From JALYOK01 sp963840785 (GTDB lineage Bacteria; Pseudomonadota; Gammaproteobacteria; Burkholderiales; JALYOK01), in assembly GCA_963840785.1 (NCBI GenBank), contig CAWJAF010000006.1, forward strand, positions 47,648-111,647: 64,000 bases of DNA. The letters are read 5' to 3'. Position 1 is the first letter of the stretch. The number at the start of each line of letters is the position of its first letter. A model generated the notes under the pieces. That model was given only the letters and a program-made list of their open reading frames with translations. It made no database searches and was not told the DNA's origin. Below, piece after piece: positions 1 through 9,738 of this stretch. Made by a program: the position numbers and the translations under genes.

Positions 1-225
1 GAGCGCGCGCTACCGGGCCTAGAAAAATTGACCTCGTCCGATCCGATCGGCGTGGCGGAAATTTGGGACGACTATGCTGCCGCGCTAACCAAATCGAACA
101 AGGCAACCGAAGCGACGAGCATCGCCAAACGAGCCGAGGCATTGCGTGCGGGAAACGCCGGAAAAACGGCAGCAATGATCAAGCCTCCCTACGGCGGCCA
201 GTGTCCGGAAAAGAAATCGTCCTGA
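1..225 (+). CDS. 3' end of an unidentified protein (possible TPR tail)
   Basis: The reading frame is open from the first base of the window and stops at a TGA ending at 225, so only the C-terminal ~74 residues are present. The Ala/Lys-rich helical stretch (YAAALTKSNKATEA, then AKRAEALRAG) has the spacing of the last helices of a tetratricopeptide-repeat protein. This is inference from composition only. The tail after it is basic and contains one Cys. The next gene (hmgA) begins 256 bases downstream, so they are probably not one transcript. Confidence 0.5.
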   Translation, partial: ERALPGLEKLTSSDPIGVAEIWDDYAAALTKSNKATEATSIAKRAEALRAGNAGKTAAMIKPPYGGQCPEKKSS

Positions 226-481
226 ATGGTTCGTTTTAGCCCTATAGAATCGGCCTGACAGCCAATATTGACGCGCCTTTCCAGGCATCACTTCGATGTG
301 AAGTCGCTCCCGCTTGCATGGCGAGCGCTACATGCCCTATCCGAAACATAGCGACAACGAGTAAAATTCCCCCTTTGTTTTCGGTACATTTGCCGAGCAA
401 ATAAGTTCCGATCCGCGTATTGGGATCGCGCAGCGAGATAAAGCCATGTATCAATCGCTCGAAGGTTAAACGTAAACATCG

Positions 482-1786
482 ATGGAAAATCTAAAATATC
501 AATCCGGCTTTGGCAATGAATTCGCGACGGAAGCATTGCCCGGCGCTTTGCCTGTTGGCCAAAATTCGCCGCAACGCTGCGCGTACGGCCTCTACGCGGA
601 ACAACTTTCGGGCACCGCATTCACCGCGCCGCGCAGCGCCAATCAGCGCTCGTGGCTTTATCGCATTCAACCCGCGGCACAACACGAACCGTTTCAGCGA
701 ATCGATAATCGGCATCTGACCAATCGCTTTAGCAGTGTCGATCCGTCGCCGAATCAACTACGTTGGGATCCCCTGCCCTTGCCAAGCACGCCGACGGATT
801 TCGTCGATGGCTTGATCACCATGGCCGGCAATGGCGACGTCGCGACGCAGTCCGGTTGCGGCATTCATTTGTACGCCGCGAATCGTTCAATGGTCGATCG
901 ATTTTTTTACAACGCCGATGGCGAATTGCTAATCGTGCCGCAGCAAGGCCGGCTGCGCTTCGCGACAGAATTGGGAATCATCGATGTCGAGCCGCAAGAA
1001 ATCATCGTCATCCCGCGTGGCCTGCGATTTCGTGTCGATCTGCTCGATGAAACTGTGCGCGGTTACGTCTGCGAAAACTTTGGTGCGAATTTTCGTTTGC
1101 CCGATTTAGGGCCGATCGGTTCCAATTGCCTAGCGAATCCGCGCGATTTTTTGACGCCCCTTGCTGCGTACGAAGATCGTGTCGGCAAATTCGAATTGGT
1201 TGCAAAATTCGCGGGGAATTTGTGGTCGGCCGAGATCGATCACTCGCCGCTTGATGTCGTCGCGTGGCATGGCAATTACGCGCCGTATAAATACGATTTA
1301 CGCCGCTTCAACGCCATCGGTTCCGTAAGCTTCGACCATCCTGACCCGTCGATATTTTTAGTGCTGCAATCGCAAAGCGATACGCCGGGTGTTGATACCA
1401 TCGACTTCGTGGTATTCCCGCCGCGCATTCTGACGATGGAGCACACCTTCCGCCCGCCGTGGTTTCATCGCAATATCGCCAGCGAATTTATGGGCTTGAT
1501 CCACGGTGTGTACGATGCCAAGGCAACCGGCTTCACCCCCGGCGGCGCGAGCTTGCATAACTGCATGAGTGGCCACGGCCCCGATGCCGACACGTTTGCA
1601 AAAGCAAGCCGCGCGGACCTAAGCCAAGTTCATCGCATTAAAGACACGATGGCGTTCATGTTCGAAACGCGTCACATCATTCGCCCAACGCGCTACGCGC
1701 TGGAGTCACCGCAATTGCAGCAAGATTACTATCGGTGCTGGCAGGATTTGCCGCGAAATTTTAATCCGTCGGATCGCGAAAAGTGA
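482..1786 (+). CDS. hmgA: homogentisate 1,2-dioxygenase
   Basis: Opens the aromatic ring of homogentisate to maleylacetoacetate in tyrosine/phenylalanine catabolism; cytosolic non-haem Fe(II) enzyme. The 434-residue length is normal for the family and the frame is intact. The N-terminus (YQSGFGNEFATEALPGALP) is the family hallmark. The iron ligands can be placed at His329 and Glu335 (HRNIASE) and His365 (SGHGPD), each exactly six positions before the human enzyme's ligands. ATG start with no competing upstream in-frame start. It is followed by a palindromic repeat and then fahA, the last enzyme of the same pathway; maleylacetoacetate isomerase is not in the window. Confidence 0.97.
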   Translation: MENLKYQSGFGNEFATEALPGALPVGQNSPQRCAYGLYAEQLSGTAFTAPRSANQRSWLYRIQPAAQHEPFQRIDNRHLTNRFSSVDPSPNQLRWDPLPLPSTPTDFVDGLITMAGNGDVATQSGCGIHLYAANRSMVDRFFYNADGELLIVPQQGRLRFATELGIIDVEPQEIIVIPRGLRFRVDLLDETVRGYVCENFGANFRLPDLGPIGSNCLANPRDFLTPLAAYEDRVGKFELVAKFAGNLWSAEIDHSPLDVVAWHGNYAPYKYDLRRFNAIGSVSFDHPDPSIFLVLQSQSDTPGVDTIDFVVFPPRILTMEHTFRPPWFHRNIASEFMGLIHGVYDAKATGFTPGGASLHNCMSGHGPDADTFAKASRADLSQVHRIKDTMAFMFETRHIIRPTRYALESPQLQQDYYRCWQDLPRNFNPSDREK

Positions 1787-1825
1787 GTGTCGGACCTTTT
1801 ATGGATTTCGTGTCTTAATCACGCT

Positions 1826-1906
1826 TCCCCCTCACCCTTCCCTCCCCGGAACCGGGACGAGGGAATACCCCCCTCTCTCGCTTGCGGGAGAGGGTTGGGG
1901 TGAGGG
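1826..1906. repeat. intergenic palindromic repeat, CCCTCACCC...GGGTGAGGG type
   Basis: Between hmgA and fahA, CCCCTCACCC is mirrored by GGGGTGAGGG about 60 bases on, with an inner pair CTCTCTCGC/GCGGGAGAG. A second copy lies at 28,512-28,590 downstream of aceE. This REP-like family is common between genes of beta- and gammaproteobacteria. The stem could also weaken read-through between the two genes. Confidence 0.75.
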
Positions 1907-1939
1907 CAAGCGTATCATTGGAAAAAATACTTCTCAACT

Positions 1940-3232
1940 ATGAAAAACACACTAAATCCAACTCACGATCCTAAGCTAAAAAGCTGGGTTGAATCGGCGA
2001 ACTTACCCGAATGCCATTTCCCAATCCAAAATTTACCCTTCGGGATTTTTAGCGTCGATTCCGATTCGCCGCGCGCCGGTATCGCAATCGGCGATCGAAT
2101 TTTGGATCTCGCGGTTATCGAAGAAGCTGGCTTACTCAACGAGATTAGCGGCGTAAAAAAAGTTTTCGAACGCAGTCGATTGAACGAATTCGTCGCCCTC
2201 GGCAAACCAGTTTGGCACGCGGTCCGGGTGCGCCTCAGCGAACTACTCCGTCACGACAAAGGTACATTGCGCGACAACGCGGCACTTCGCGCGCGAGCAC
2301 TCGTTGCCATCGCCGATGCGCGCATGCACCTGCCCGTCACCATCCCCGGCTACACGGATTTTTACTCGTCGAAAGAACACGCCACCAACGTCGGCTCCAT
2401 GTTTCGCGATCCAAAAAATGCATTGTTGCCAAATTGGCTGCACATGCCCATCGGCTACAACGGCCGCGCGTCATCGGTCGTCGTATCCGGTACACCGATT
2501 CGCCGGCCCATGGGACAACTCAAATTACCCGATCAAGAAAATCCGATTTTTGCCCCATGCAAGAAATTAGATTTCGAGTTAGAAACCGCATTCATCATCG
2601 GCAGTGGCAACGCGCTCGGCGAGCCAATCTCTGTCGTCGAATGCGGAGGATCACATCTTCGGCATGGTGCTAATGAACGATTGGAGCGCACGCGATATTC
2701 AGCAATGGGAATACGTGCCACTCGGCCCGTTCAACGCGAAAACATTCGGCACCTCGATCTCGCCGTGGATCGTGACGATGGAAGCCTTGGAACCGTTTCG
2801 CGTTCAAGGACCGGCGCAAGAACCTACGCCCCTGCCTTATTTGCAACAAGACGGCGAAAAATAATTACAACATTGAATTAGAAGTTTCGCATAAAACCCG
2901 CAAACGCAAAAAGCGCGACAACCATCAGCCGCACCAATTTCAAATTCATGTACTGGTCCATGGCGCAGCAATTGGCGCATCACACCGTGTCCGGCTGCAA
3001 CACACAAACCGGTGATTTGATGGGTTCCGGCACGATCAGCGGTACGACGCCGGATTCGCTTGGCAGCTTGTTGGAGCTATGTTGGAATGGGAAAAATCCG
3101 GTTGTCGTGGGCGATGGAATTACGCGGACTTTTATTGAGGATGGCGATGAGGTCATCATGACCGGATGGGGTCAAGCAGATGGTTATCGGATTGGGTTTG
3201 GGGATGTGCGCGGTTTAATAGCAACCTCTTGA
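1940..3232 (+). CDS. fahA: fumarylacetoacetase, split by two to three frame changes
   Basis: Hydrolyses fumarylacetoacetate to fumarate and acetoacetate, the last step of homogentisate degradation. Residues upstream of ~2645 carry the SH3-like N-terminal domain and the catalytic core start (YTDFYSSKEHATNVG, with FRDPKNALLPNW). After a frame change near 2640-2650 the text continues with FGMVLMNDWSARDIQQWEY. After another break near 2865-2925 it continues with TISRTNFKFMYWSMAQQLAHH and then GTISGTTPDSLGSLLELCW. Every block is family-like, so the breaks look like base-calling indels in A/C runs rather than decay. ATG start at 1940. It follows hmgA in the same direction. Confidence 0.9.
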
Positions 3233-3299
3233 TAGTTAATAGCACCGCACAAAAGTTTAGCGTTTTCTGAGCAAACGTACTGCGAGCCTGGGCTAATTT

Positions 3300-4079
3300 A
3301 TGCCGACCATGGTCCATATTACCGACGAGAAAAATAGCCGTCGAATCGCAAGATCAGGAATTATTCCTAGAAAAAATCGTGACGTCGTATATTTTATGCC
3401 AGTCACCCAAGACCATTTCATATCACACCAGTGGCTGCGTGAGCTTCGGCGTGGCGGCGCGCGTGTTTTGGTCGGCGTGTATTTCCGACTGCGATCGGAA
3501 GAGTCCGTATGGGCAGGAAAGTACAACACGCCACACCGACGCATGCCTTTAGGCGAGGCCATTCGCGAACTCAGTGAAATCTCAGATCCCCTTGGTTACG
3601 AAGTATTCATTGCGCGAAGTATTAAGGTGAGTGAAATTTACAAGATTCGCAATTTGCCTCAACGGATCGGATGGCGTTACCAGCCGCACTCGCACGGAAC
3701 AAAACCTTGTGGATGTCCAGCCTGTCAACCGCGAGGCAGTATCAAATCGAAGAAAATTCGTGACAAATACGATCCAAAACCGACCTTGATTCCATATGAA
3801 ACGCTTAAATCCAAAATTTCGGAAACTACCGACGTAGACTCGCTGTTCGAATACTTATGGTCTCTCCGAAATAAGCGCCGAATTGCCGATCCTGGGTTTC
3901 TTGAGCATTTGATGACGGTCGATAATGTCGAGCTATTAGAAGAACTCGCACGAACGCTGGCGTACTTTAAGCACCCAAATTCGAGACGCCTGCTACTTAC
4001 GCTTTCTGAACATAGCTCTGCTGACGTAAGAGATGCCGCGGTAGAAAGCCTCCATCAAAACGGCTATAAGAGTACGTAG
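3300..4079 (+). CDS. HEAT-repeat protein with ADP-ribosyltransferase-like N-terminus (hypothetical)
   Basis: Intact 259-residue protein of unknown function. The N-terminal ~115 residues resemble the KptA/DarT type of ADP-ribosyltransferase fold: His6 in VHITDEKNSRRIARSGIIPR, Tyr31 in VVYF, and Glu101 in GYEVFIARSIKVSEI could be an H-Y-E triad. This is my reading of motif order and is not proven. A Cys cluster (C137, C139, C142 in CGCPAC) could bind zinc. The last ~90 residues are helical with a HEAT-like unit (SSADVRDAAVESLHQNG). It stands alone between fahA and a convergent lipocalin-like gene, with a weak ribosome-binding site; an internal ATG at 3309 is an alternative start. No membrane segments or signal peptide. 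Confidence 0.6.
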   Translation: MPTMVHITDEKNSRRIARSGIIPRKNRDVVYFMPVTQDHFISHQWLRELRRGGARVLVGVYFRLRSEESVWAGKYNTPHRRMPLGEAIRELSEISDPLGYEVFIARSIKVSEIYKIRNLPQRIGWRYQPHSHGTKPCGCPACQPRGSIKSKKIRDKYDPKPTLIPYETLKSKISETTDVDSLFEYLWSLRNKRRIADPGFLEHLMTVDNVELLEELARTLAYFKHPNSRRLLLTLSEHSSADVRDAAVESLHQNGYKST

Positions 4080-4168
4080 TTCTTAGGGCAGAAAGGCGTA
4101 GCGTCCTGGGTGGCCTAGGGCCATTCTGCCGTATGCATTTGTTATCAAACGCAACCAATCGAACGTCG

Positions 4169-4196
4169 GGTTACGCTACGCTAACCCAACCTACAT
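4169..4196. repeat. short palindromic repeat GGGTTACGC...GCTAACCC
   Basis: GGGTTACGCTACGCTAACCC followed by AACCTAC is an inner palindrome plus the arm of the CCCAACCTAC repeat family, whose full two-armed copy is at 31,848-31,939. Here only one arm remains, so this is a partial copy in the space between two convergent genes. Confidence 0.6.
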
Positions 4197-4306
4197 TTTT
4201 TCAAGGTGCTTGGCCACGAGCCTTTCCACACCTTCGTCGTGGCGCGGCATGGCTTGCGAGCCAGTATCCGTGAGCCTCTCCGAGCATCGGTCTATAACAA
4301 TAAAAA

Positions 4307-4744
4307 CTATTCCGCCAGCATCCTGCGCCACTTTCTCACTGGTTTGCCTTTGCCAAGATAGTTCAACGCATCGCCTTCAAAAACAAAAGTCCACGTCCCA
4401 TTTTCGTTATCGAAAATCAATTTATCGCCGTCGGATTTAATTTGATAAATACGCTTGCCTTCAAACGGCGCGCCGCCGCCGGTGATCGTCGATCCGTTAT
4501 CGTTAAACGTGACGTAACGGTCATAGCCGTAGGTCCAGGTATCTTTGGTCAACGCGTAAGTCCCGTAACCATAGTACGACTTTCGCGTGCCTTGAATCTC
4601 GCGATACATTAGAACCATGATCACACCGTCGTGCAACGACATGCGGCCGTCGGCTTGTGGTGGATGCAATATCTCGTTATCGGCCAGGGATTCTTCGAGC
4701 CGCCAGTTTCCTTCGAATGCCGCTTTGATGTGCTCAAGACTCAT
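4307..4744 (-). CDS. lipocalin-like hypothetical protein
   Basis: 145 residues, no signal peptide. It is rich in alternating hydrophobic/polar strands (GNWRLEESL, YVTFNDNGSTITGGG, TWTFVFEGDALNYLG) with a GxW near the N-terminus, the pattern of a small lipocalin-like beta-barrel. I do not recognise a specific family and assign no substrate. ATG start at 4744. It lies convergent to the HEAT-repeat gene. Confidence 0.55.
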   Translation of the reverse strand: MSLEHIKAAFEGNWRLEESLADNEILHPPQADGRMSLHDGVIMVLMYREIQGTRKSYYGYGTYALTKDTWTYGYDRYVTFNDNGSTITGGGAPFEGKRIYQIKSDGDKLIFDNENGTWTFVFEGDALNYLGKGKPVRKWRRMLAE

Positions 4745-4910
4745 CGTTTCTCCCCATGCTTGCGGTATGCAAAGCGCAGCGAGTACTATAGCCCATCGTC
4801 ATTTTTGGGACGTCGTTCGGTGTAGGCTGGCGCCTGGCATTTGCATTTGGATTCTCCTAAGGTTTGTTCCGAAATAAGTGTAACAGCCGATTGCGAACCT
4901 GCTTTCAACA

Positions 4911-5306
4911 TCAGCGCGCAGTACTTGCAATTCCCAAACTAAACGATTTCGCGACCATCTGCGCTCGCGCTTTTGCCATCCGTGCTTTTTCGCCCGCAAA
5001 TAGTTGATCGACCGTCGATTCCCAAAGCATCAGCCAGCGCTCGAAATGTTCGGGCAACATCGGTTCTTTGCTATTCAATACCAGATGCGCATGCATCGGC
5101 GATCCTTCATAGACTGAACGTTGGAATAACATCTGCTCCCAAAAATTGGCGATTTTCGGCAGATGCGCTTCGAGGTCAAGGTGTGCGACTTGAGTGAAAA
5201 ATTTTCCGATGATTGGATCGGGGATCGCTTGCTCGTAGAAGTTGCGCACGAGTGTTTCGATATCCTGCCGATTCGCGATATCGGTACGGGATTCCCGTAA
5301 ATTCAT
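4911..5306 (-). CDS. group III truncated haemoglobin
   Basis: Small cytosolic haem protein of the 2-on-2 globin fold; members are implicated in oxygen/NO handling. 131 residues, the usual size. Group III signatures are visible: FYEQAIPDPIIGKFF in the B helix region, FWEQMLF, and HFERWLMLWESTVDQLFAG in the F-G region. Its ATG overlaps the stop of the upstream AtuA-family gene by ATGA (5303-5306), so the two are translationally coupled. Downstream lies a lipocalin-like gene on the same strand. Confidence 0.9.
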   Translation of the reverse strand: MNLRESRTDIANRQDIETLVRNFYEQAIPDPIIGKFFTQVAHLDLEAHLPKIANFWEQMLFQRSVYEGSPMHAHLVLNSKEPMLPEHFERWLMLWESTVDQLFAGEKARMAKARAQMVAKSFSLGIASTAR

Positions 5307-7094
5307 TTTGAAAAGAGCTCCTTAGGAATGCTGATCGGCATGTCGAGCAAAAGTTGCGCGTAGCATTTACCTAATGGGTCTGATTGCAGCGATGCCATGC
5401 CGCCACCGCCAAGCGCGCGATGCAATACGAAATTCAGCGCCATGATTCCAGGCAATTCGTAACGCTCGACTTCGCCTTTGACCAAGTGTGCCATATGGGC
5501 CGCCACTTTTTCTACTGTTAGATTTTCTTGCAACCACGGCCAGATTTCGGGAGAGCGAGCAACGATGCCGATGTTGCTGTCATCACCCTTGTCGCCACTG
5601 CGCCCGTGAGCGATTTGAATTAGCGGCACTTCGATCTTTTCCCCCAGATAGCTTGAAGACGCCACGGCTTGTGAACCAGTGCTGGCACTTTGGCGCCTCT
5701 CAACACCCATCACAACCGCGTGCGAAAGCTCGACGACGCGATCATCAAGTTCAACGCAGACCGGCACTCGTGTCTTATCGAGCAAGAACGAAAAAAGCCG
5801 CACGACGGGCTTAATGTCCGCCCGACCGCCGCCGAGCGCACCGCTGGTACCCGGACTCATGGATGTGCCGGGCGAACTGGCTTCTCGGCGCAAAATCTCC
5901 AGCGCGTTTCTGTCGGCATGCCGCACAGCAATTCGCATGACGACTTCGCGCGCATCGCGACGCCGGCTATGTGGGACCGTACAAAGATTCGGCACCGATG
6001 ATTTCTACAATCGAATCGGCATAGTCGGCAAACCCGAGGTTCGGCCATCATGCGTCGCGTACGCTTCAGCAATGCATTGGCGGTTTTTTGTGCTTTGCCG
6101 ACGGCGTCAATGCCGCGAATGGCAAGGCCCACTTCAAGTTGGTAGCCGTCTTGAAACGTCGCACTCACTTTGTAATTTGAAGTCGGTTCGCGACCGGCGG
6201 CACCACTCACACGCACGCGATATTCACCAACTTGTTCGAGTTTCACGTTGCAAAAATTGCAGATCACGTCGGGCAAAATATATTCGGCGGGATTGCCGAT
6301 TTCATAAAGAATTTGTTCCGATATCGTTGCCGAGGATACCAAACCTCCGGTGTCTCTTGGTTTGGTGACAACGAAGCTCGCGTCACTTGAACATTCGACA
6401 ATCGGATAGCCAATATTGTCCCAATCGGGAACTTGTCTCCCAATCGGTAAACAATCCGCCGCTGCCTTGCGCGCCGCATTCGACGATATGACCCGCGAGA
6501 CTCGCCTGAGCCAGCTTGTTCCAATCGCGCCAATCCCAGTTGAATTCGTGCATCAACGCACCAACGATTAACGCACTATCGACGCCACGACCGGTAATCA
6601 CAATTTGCGCGCCGCGCTGCAGCGCTTCGGCAACTGCGCGCGCACCGAGATAAGCATTCATGCTGAGGATTTTTTCGGGGAGCGGCATCCCGGAAAACAT
6701 TTCACCTGTTTTTTCCTCTCGCAATTGCGACAGATAATTTCATCACATCATCGCCGCGGACAACCGCAATTTTGGCGTCAATACTTTGCGCGCGCGCGAT
6801 CGCAAGGAGCGCATCGCGACAGGCACTCGGATTCAATCCGCCGGCGTTCGACAACACCCTGGCGCCACGTTCCTTGATTGCCCGAAGATTCTGCGTCATG
6901 GTTACGGTGACAAAATCCGTTGCGTAACCCAATAATGAATCTTTGCTCCGCGCCCGCGCGAGAATCGACATTGTGGTTTCAGCGAGATAATCGTAGACGA
7001 GATAGTCGAGTTGTTCAGTCAATAGTTGAGGTGTCGCAAGCGCCGAATCCCCCCAAAATCCCGATGCCCCACCGACTCGAATTACTTTGTTCAT
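5303..7094 (-). CDS. AtuA-family (DUF1446) protein, several frame breaks
   Basis: Acyclic terpene utilisation AtuA-type protein; family members occur in terpene/acyl-CoA catabolic clusters but their reaction is not settled. The N-terminus (IRVGGASGFWGDS) and core (LSNAGGLNPSACRDALL, ITGRGVDSALIVGALMHEF) are DUF1446. The C-terminus (IAHGRSGDKGDDSNIGIVAR) is the AtuA-like ferredoxin-fold domain, so the full ~597-residue two-domain form is present. It is spread over at least four reading frames (breaks near 6715, 6370-6400, 6030 and 5950). No biotin-carboxylase partner lies nearby. It is coupled to the globin gene downstream by a 4-base overlap. Confidence 0.8.
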
Positions 7095-7321
7095 GAATTC
7101 CTCAAAATTGATGCCTCCTGGAGACGCTCATAAATGCTTGTTCTTCAGACATACCGACCTGAAAAGCGCTCGCCTATTAGTTCGCAGCGTACCGCATTTT
7201 TGATAACAACTCTAATACTCGACGGTAGTTTGAGTTTACGCAAACCTGGGTATGTAGGCCAGAATCGTTGAATGCGCGTTAAAGGAATGTTACGAATTTT
7301 TGACCATTAGTCGGGACGTTC

Positions 7322-7349
7322 TTGAAATCGCGCCAGTCGCACCTATATT
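7322..7349 (+). promoter_or_regulatory. sigma-70-like promoter upstream of the DUF3567 gene
   Basis: TTGAAA (7322-7327), 16-base spacer, TATATT (7344-7349), about 63 bases before the ATG at 7412. It lies in the 317-base gap between the divergent AtuA-family gene and the DUF3567 gene, in which I see no further gene. Confidence 0.5.
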
Positions 7350-7411
7350 AAAATGGTAAACCGGAATTCTTCCGTGTAGTTGGAACTTTGGATTATTGAA
7401 TAGGAGTAACT

Positions 7412-7648
7412 GTGATGAACTTGGTTTACAACAGCAACCACTTTTCTGTCGTCGAGTACCCAACCCACGGTAGCTTTGAGCTGATCGACAAGCAGGGTAA
7501 AACGTCCGCTTTTATTGTCGGCGATACAGCCGCAAAATTTCGCGCATCCATCGAAAATGCGTTCTCGAAGAACCCGACGATGGAATCAATCGATGAATTT
7601 CTCGATGGCTACGAAGCACCGATGGAACAACAACTCACGTTTCATTGA
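7412..7648 (+). CDS. DUF3567 family protein
   Basis: Small protein of unknown function restricted, to my knowledge, to Betaproteobacteria; it serves here as a lineage marker. 78 residues, intact. Family features: the MNLVYNSNHFSVVEY start, the central FELIDKQGK strand and the acidic C-terminal IDEFLDGYEAPMEQQ. A GGAG-type ribosome-binding site (ATAGGAGTAACTGTG) precedes the start; the codon directly before MNL is also ATG. Monocistronic: own promoter and a downstream hairpin terminator. Confidence 0.85.
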   Translation: MMNLVYNSNHFSVVEYPTHGSFELIDKQGKTSAFIVGDTAAKFRASIENAFSKNPTMESIDEFLDGYEAPMEQQLTFH

Positions 7649-7679
7649 TGTAATTCCGATCCCACGAACGAACCGTCTG

Positions 7680-7710
7680 CGCCATACGATCAGTATGGCG
7701 TGTTCGTTTT
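7680..7710 (+). terminator. rho-independent terminator after DUF3567
   Basis: CGCCATAC, five-base loop GATCA, GTATGGCG, then TGTTCGTTTT. An 8-bp perfect stem with T-rich tail 32 bases after the stop codon. Confidence 0.7.
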
Positions 7711-7841
7711 AGTCCGTCCTGTACGTTTGCGTCAAGTCTCGCGAGCAAGTCGATAAGCTTGTCGGCGATCTCGCCGCGATCGCGTTTATTGTTCACTTAT
7801 ATTGTGTTAGCCTCGCGTTTTACCACGCATTCGATTCACCT

Positions 7842-8751
7842 ATGCTGCGATTGGCAATATTCCATAGACACGGCTTGTTAAGGCATTGGATCAGCCGGTG
7901 TTTGATCATCGCAATTTCTTTTGCCCCGGCCATCTCGGCGAACGCAAACGTCTCAAAAAAAGACGGGCCTTATGGCGCTAGCGATTTAGCGCTTTACTCC
8001 AATGCGGCCCTGGTCATTGATGATGATTCCGGCGCAATCTTGTACGACAAGCACATTGACTCGGTGCATCCCATTGCATCGCTTACTAAGCTCATGACCG
8101 CAATCGTCGTGTTGGACAGTGGCATTTCGCTCGACGCGACGATTCGAGTTGAAAATGACGACATCGACATGGAACGCGGTTCGCGCTCGAAAATGCGCAT
8201 TGGCGAAATCTTGTCGCGCCGGGATATGCTGCGCCTTGCTTTAATGTCATCAGAAAATCGCGCCGCCTCCGCGCTAGCCCGAACTTTTCCCGGCGGTCGT
8301 AACGCGTTCGTCGCCGCCATGAATCGGCGCGCACTACAAATTGGTATGCAGGCAACATCGTTCGTCGATAGCAGCGGCCTTTCCAATCGAAACGTCTCTA
8401 CCGCGCGCGATATGGCCAAGCTAGTCGCCGCTGCGGCACGCCACGAATTAATTCGTGAGTATTCGACCACATCGAAAGTTTCTCTCACCCGTCTGGATAG
8501 CGGCATGCAAATAAGCTACCAAAACACTAATTTGCTACTACGACGTGAATCCGGCTGGGACATTAATCTATCGAAAACCGGCTTCTTAAACGAAGCGGGC
8601 TATTGTTTGGTATTACAAGCAGTTATCGAACGCCGCATCGTCGAATATCGTGTTACTTGATGCTTATGGCCGCTATTCTCGCGTCGGCGACGCCAATCGA
8701 ATTAAGAGGTGGATTGAACAACGCTTAAGTCCGACGTCGGGAAAATTATGA
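7842..8751 (+). CDS. pbpG: D-alanyl-D-alanine endopeptidase (PBP7-like), one frame break
   Basis: Serine peptidase of the S11 family acting on peptidoglycan cross-links in the periplasm. A signal peptide is visible (CLIIAISFAPAISANA). All three active-site motifs are present: SLTK (SxxK), SEN (SxN) and KTG. The first frame ends early at 8660, but after a single frame change near 8630 the text continues VLLDAYGRYSRVGDANRIKRW to a TGA at 8749-8751, which restores a normal C-terminus. That stop overlaps the ATG of the next gene (egtD-like) as ATGA. Confidence 0.85.
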
Positions 8752-9738
8752 ATGCACCAACCTGCTCGAACTATCGTTTCCATGATCTTGCCCCAGATCT
8801 CGGTTCGTTCTTGGAAGATGTCATCAATGGACTTGGCTTGCCGCAAAAAAGTTTAGCCGGCGAAATATTTTTACGACGAGCGCGGTTCCGAGCTTTTTGA
8901 ATCGATCTGCGAATTGCCCGAATATTATCCGACCCGAACCGAAATCGCTTTAATGCGCCAGCACGCACCCGACATGTCGCAGAAGATTGGTGACGACGCG
9001 TTGTTAATTGAATACGGCAGCGGTAGTAGCACGAAAACGCCGATTTTGATCGATGCGATTCAACCGGCAGGTTATGTGCCGATCGACATTTCGCGTGAAC
9101 AATTGATGCAATCGGCACTTGCGGTGGCTGAAGTGCGTCCGGCACTGCAAGTGCGAGCCGTATGCGCGGATTACACGCGTGAGTTTGCGCTCCCGTTTTT
9201 CGATGATATTCGAGTTTCAACGAAAGCTAATTTATTTTCCGGGTTCGACGATTGGCAATTTCGACCCATCAGAAACTAATGCATTCCTGCGCAAAGTCGC
9301 ACAAGTGGTGGGCCCAAACGGTGCCGCATTAATTGGCGTGGATCTAAAAAAAGATGCCGCGACTCTACACGCAGCTTACAACGATGCCGCCGGCGTTACG
9401 GCAGATTTCAATTTAAATGTGTTGCGACGCATCAATCGCGAGTTAGACGGAAATTTCGATTTAAACGGCTTTCGCCATCACGCTTTTTACAATGAAGCGT
9501 TGGGTCGCATTGAAATGCATTTGCTCAGTCTGCGATCACAAAGCGTGACTATCGGGGCAAAACAATTCTCGCATTCGCGAAGGCGAAACCATTCATACAG
9601 AAATTTCTTGCAAATACAGTATCGAAGAATTTCAATGCGATCGCGAATCGCGCCGGACTCGTCGCCACAGCGGTCTGGACGGACCCGGCGCAGCTATTTA
9701 GCGTTCATTTCTTAACTGTGGCGCCGGCTGGCAAATAA
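8748..9738 (+). CDS. egtD: EgtD-like L-histidine N-alpha-methyltransferase, frame breaks
   Basis: SAM-dependent methyltransferase of the DUF2260/EgtD family; EgtD trimethylates histidine to hercynine in ergothioneine synthesis. Family markers: YFYDERGSELFESICELPEYYPTRTE spans the first break, then LLIEYGSGSSTKT (SAM motif), YVPIDISREQL, FNLNVLRRINRELDGNFDL and FRHHAFYNEALGRIEMHLLS. Breaks lie near 8870, 9230 and 9560; the last frame ends WTDPAQLFSVHFLTVAPAGK at 9738. The start overlaps the PBP7 stop by 4 bases and the 3' end overlaps the convergent iclR gene by 34 bases. The usual partner EgtB is absent here, so the ergothioneine role is inferred from family only. Confidence 0.8.

Noticed and set aside
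288..620. Reverse frames upstream of and inside hmgA
   Set aside because: Low-complexity Arg-rich readings that overlap the well-supported hmgA start.
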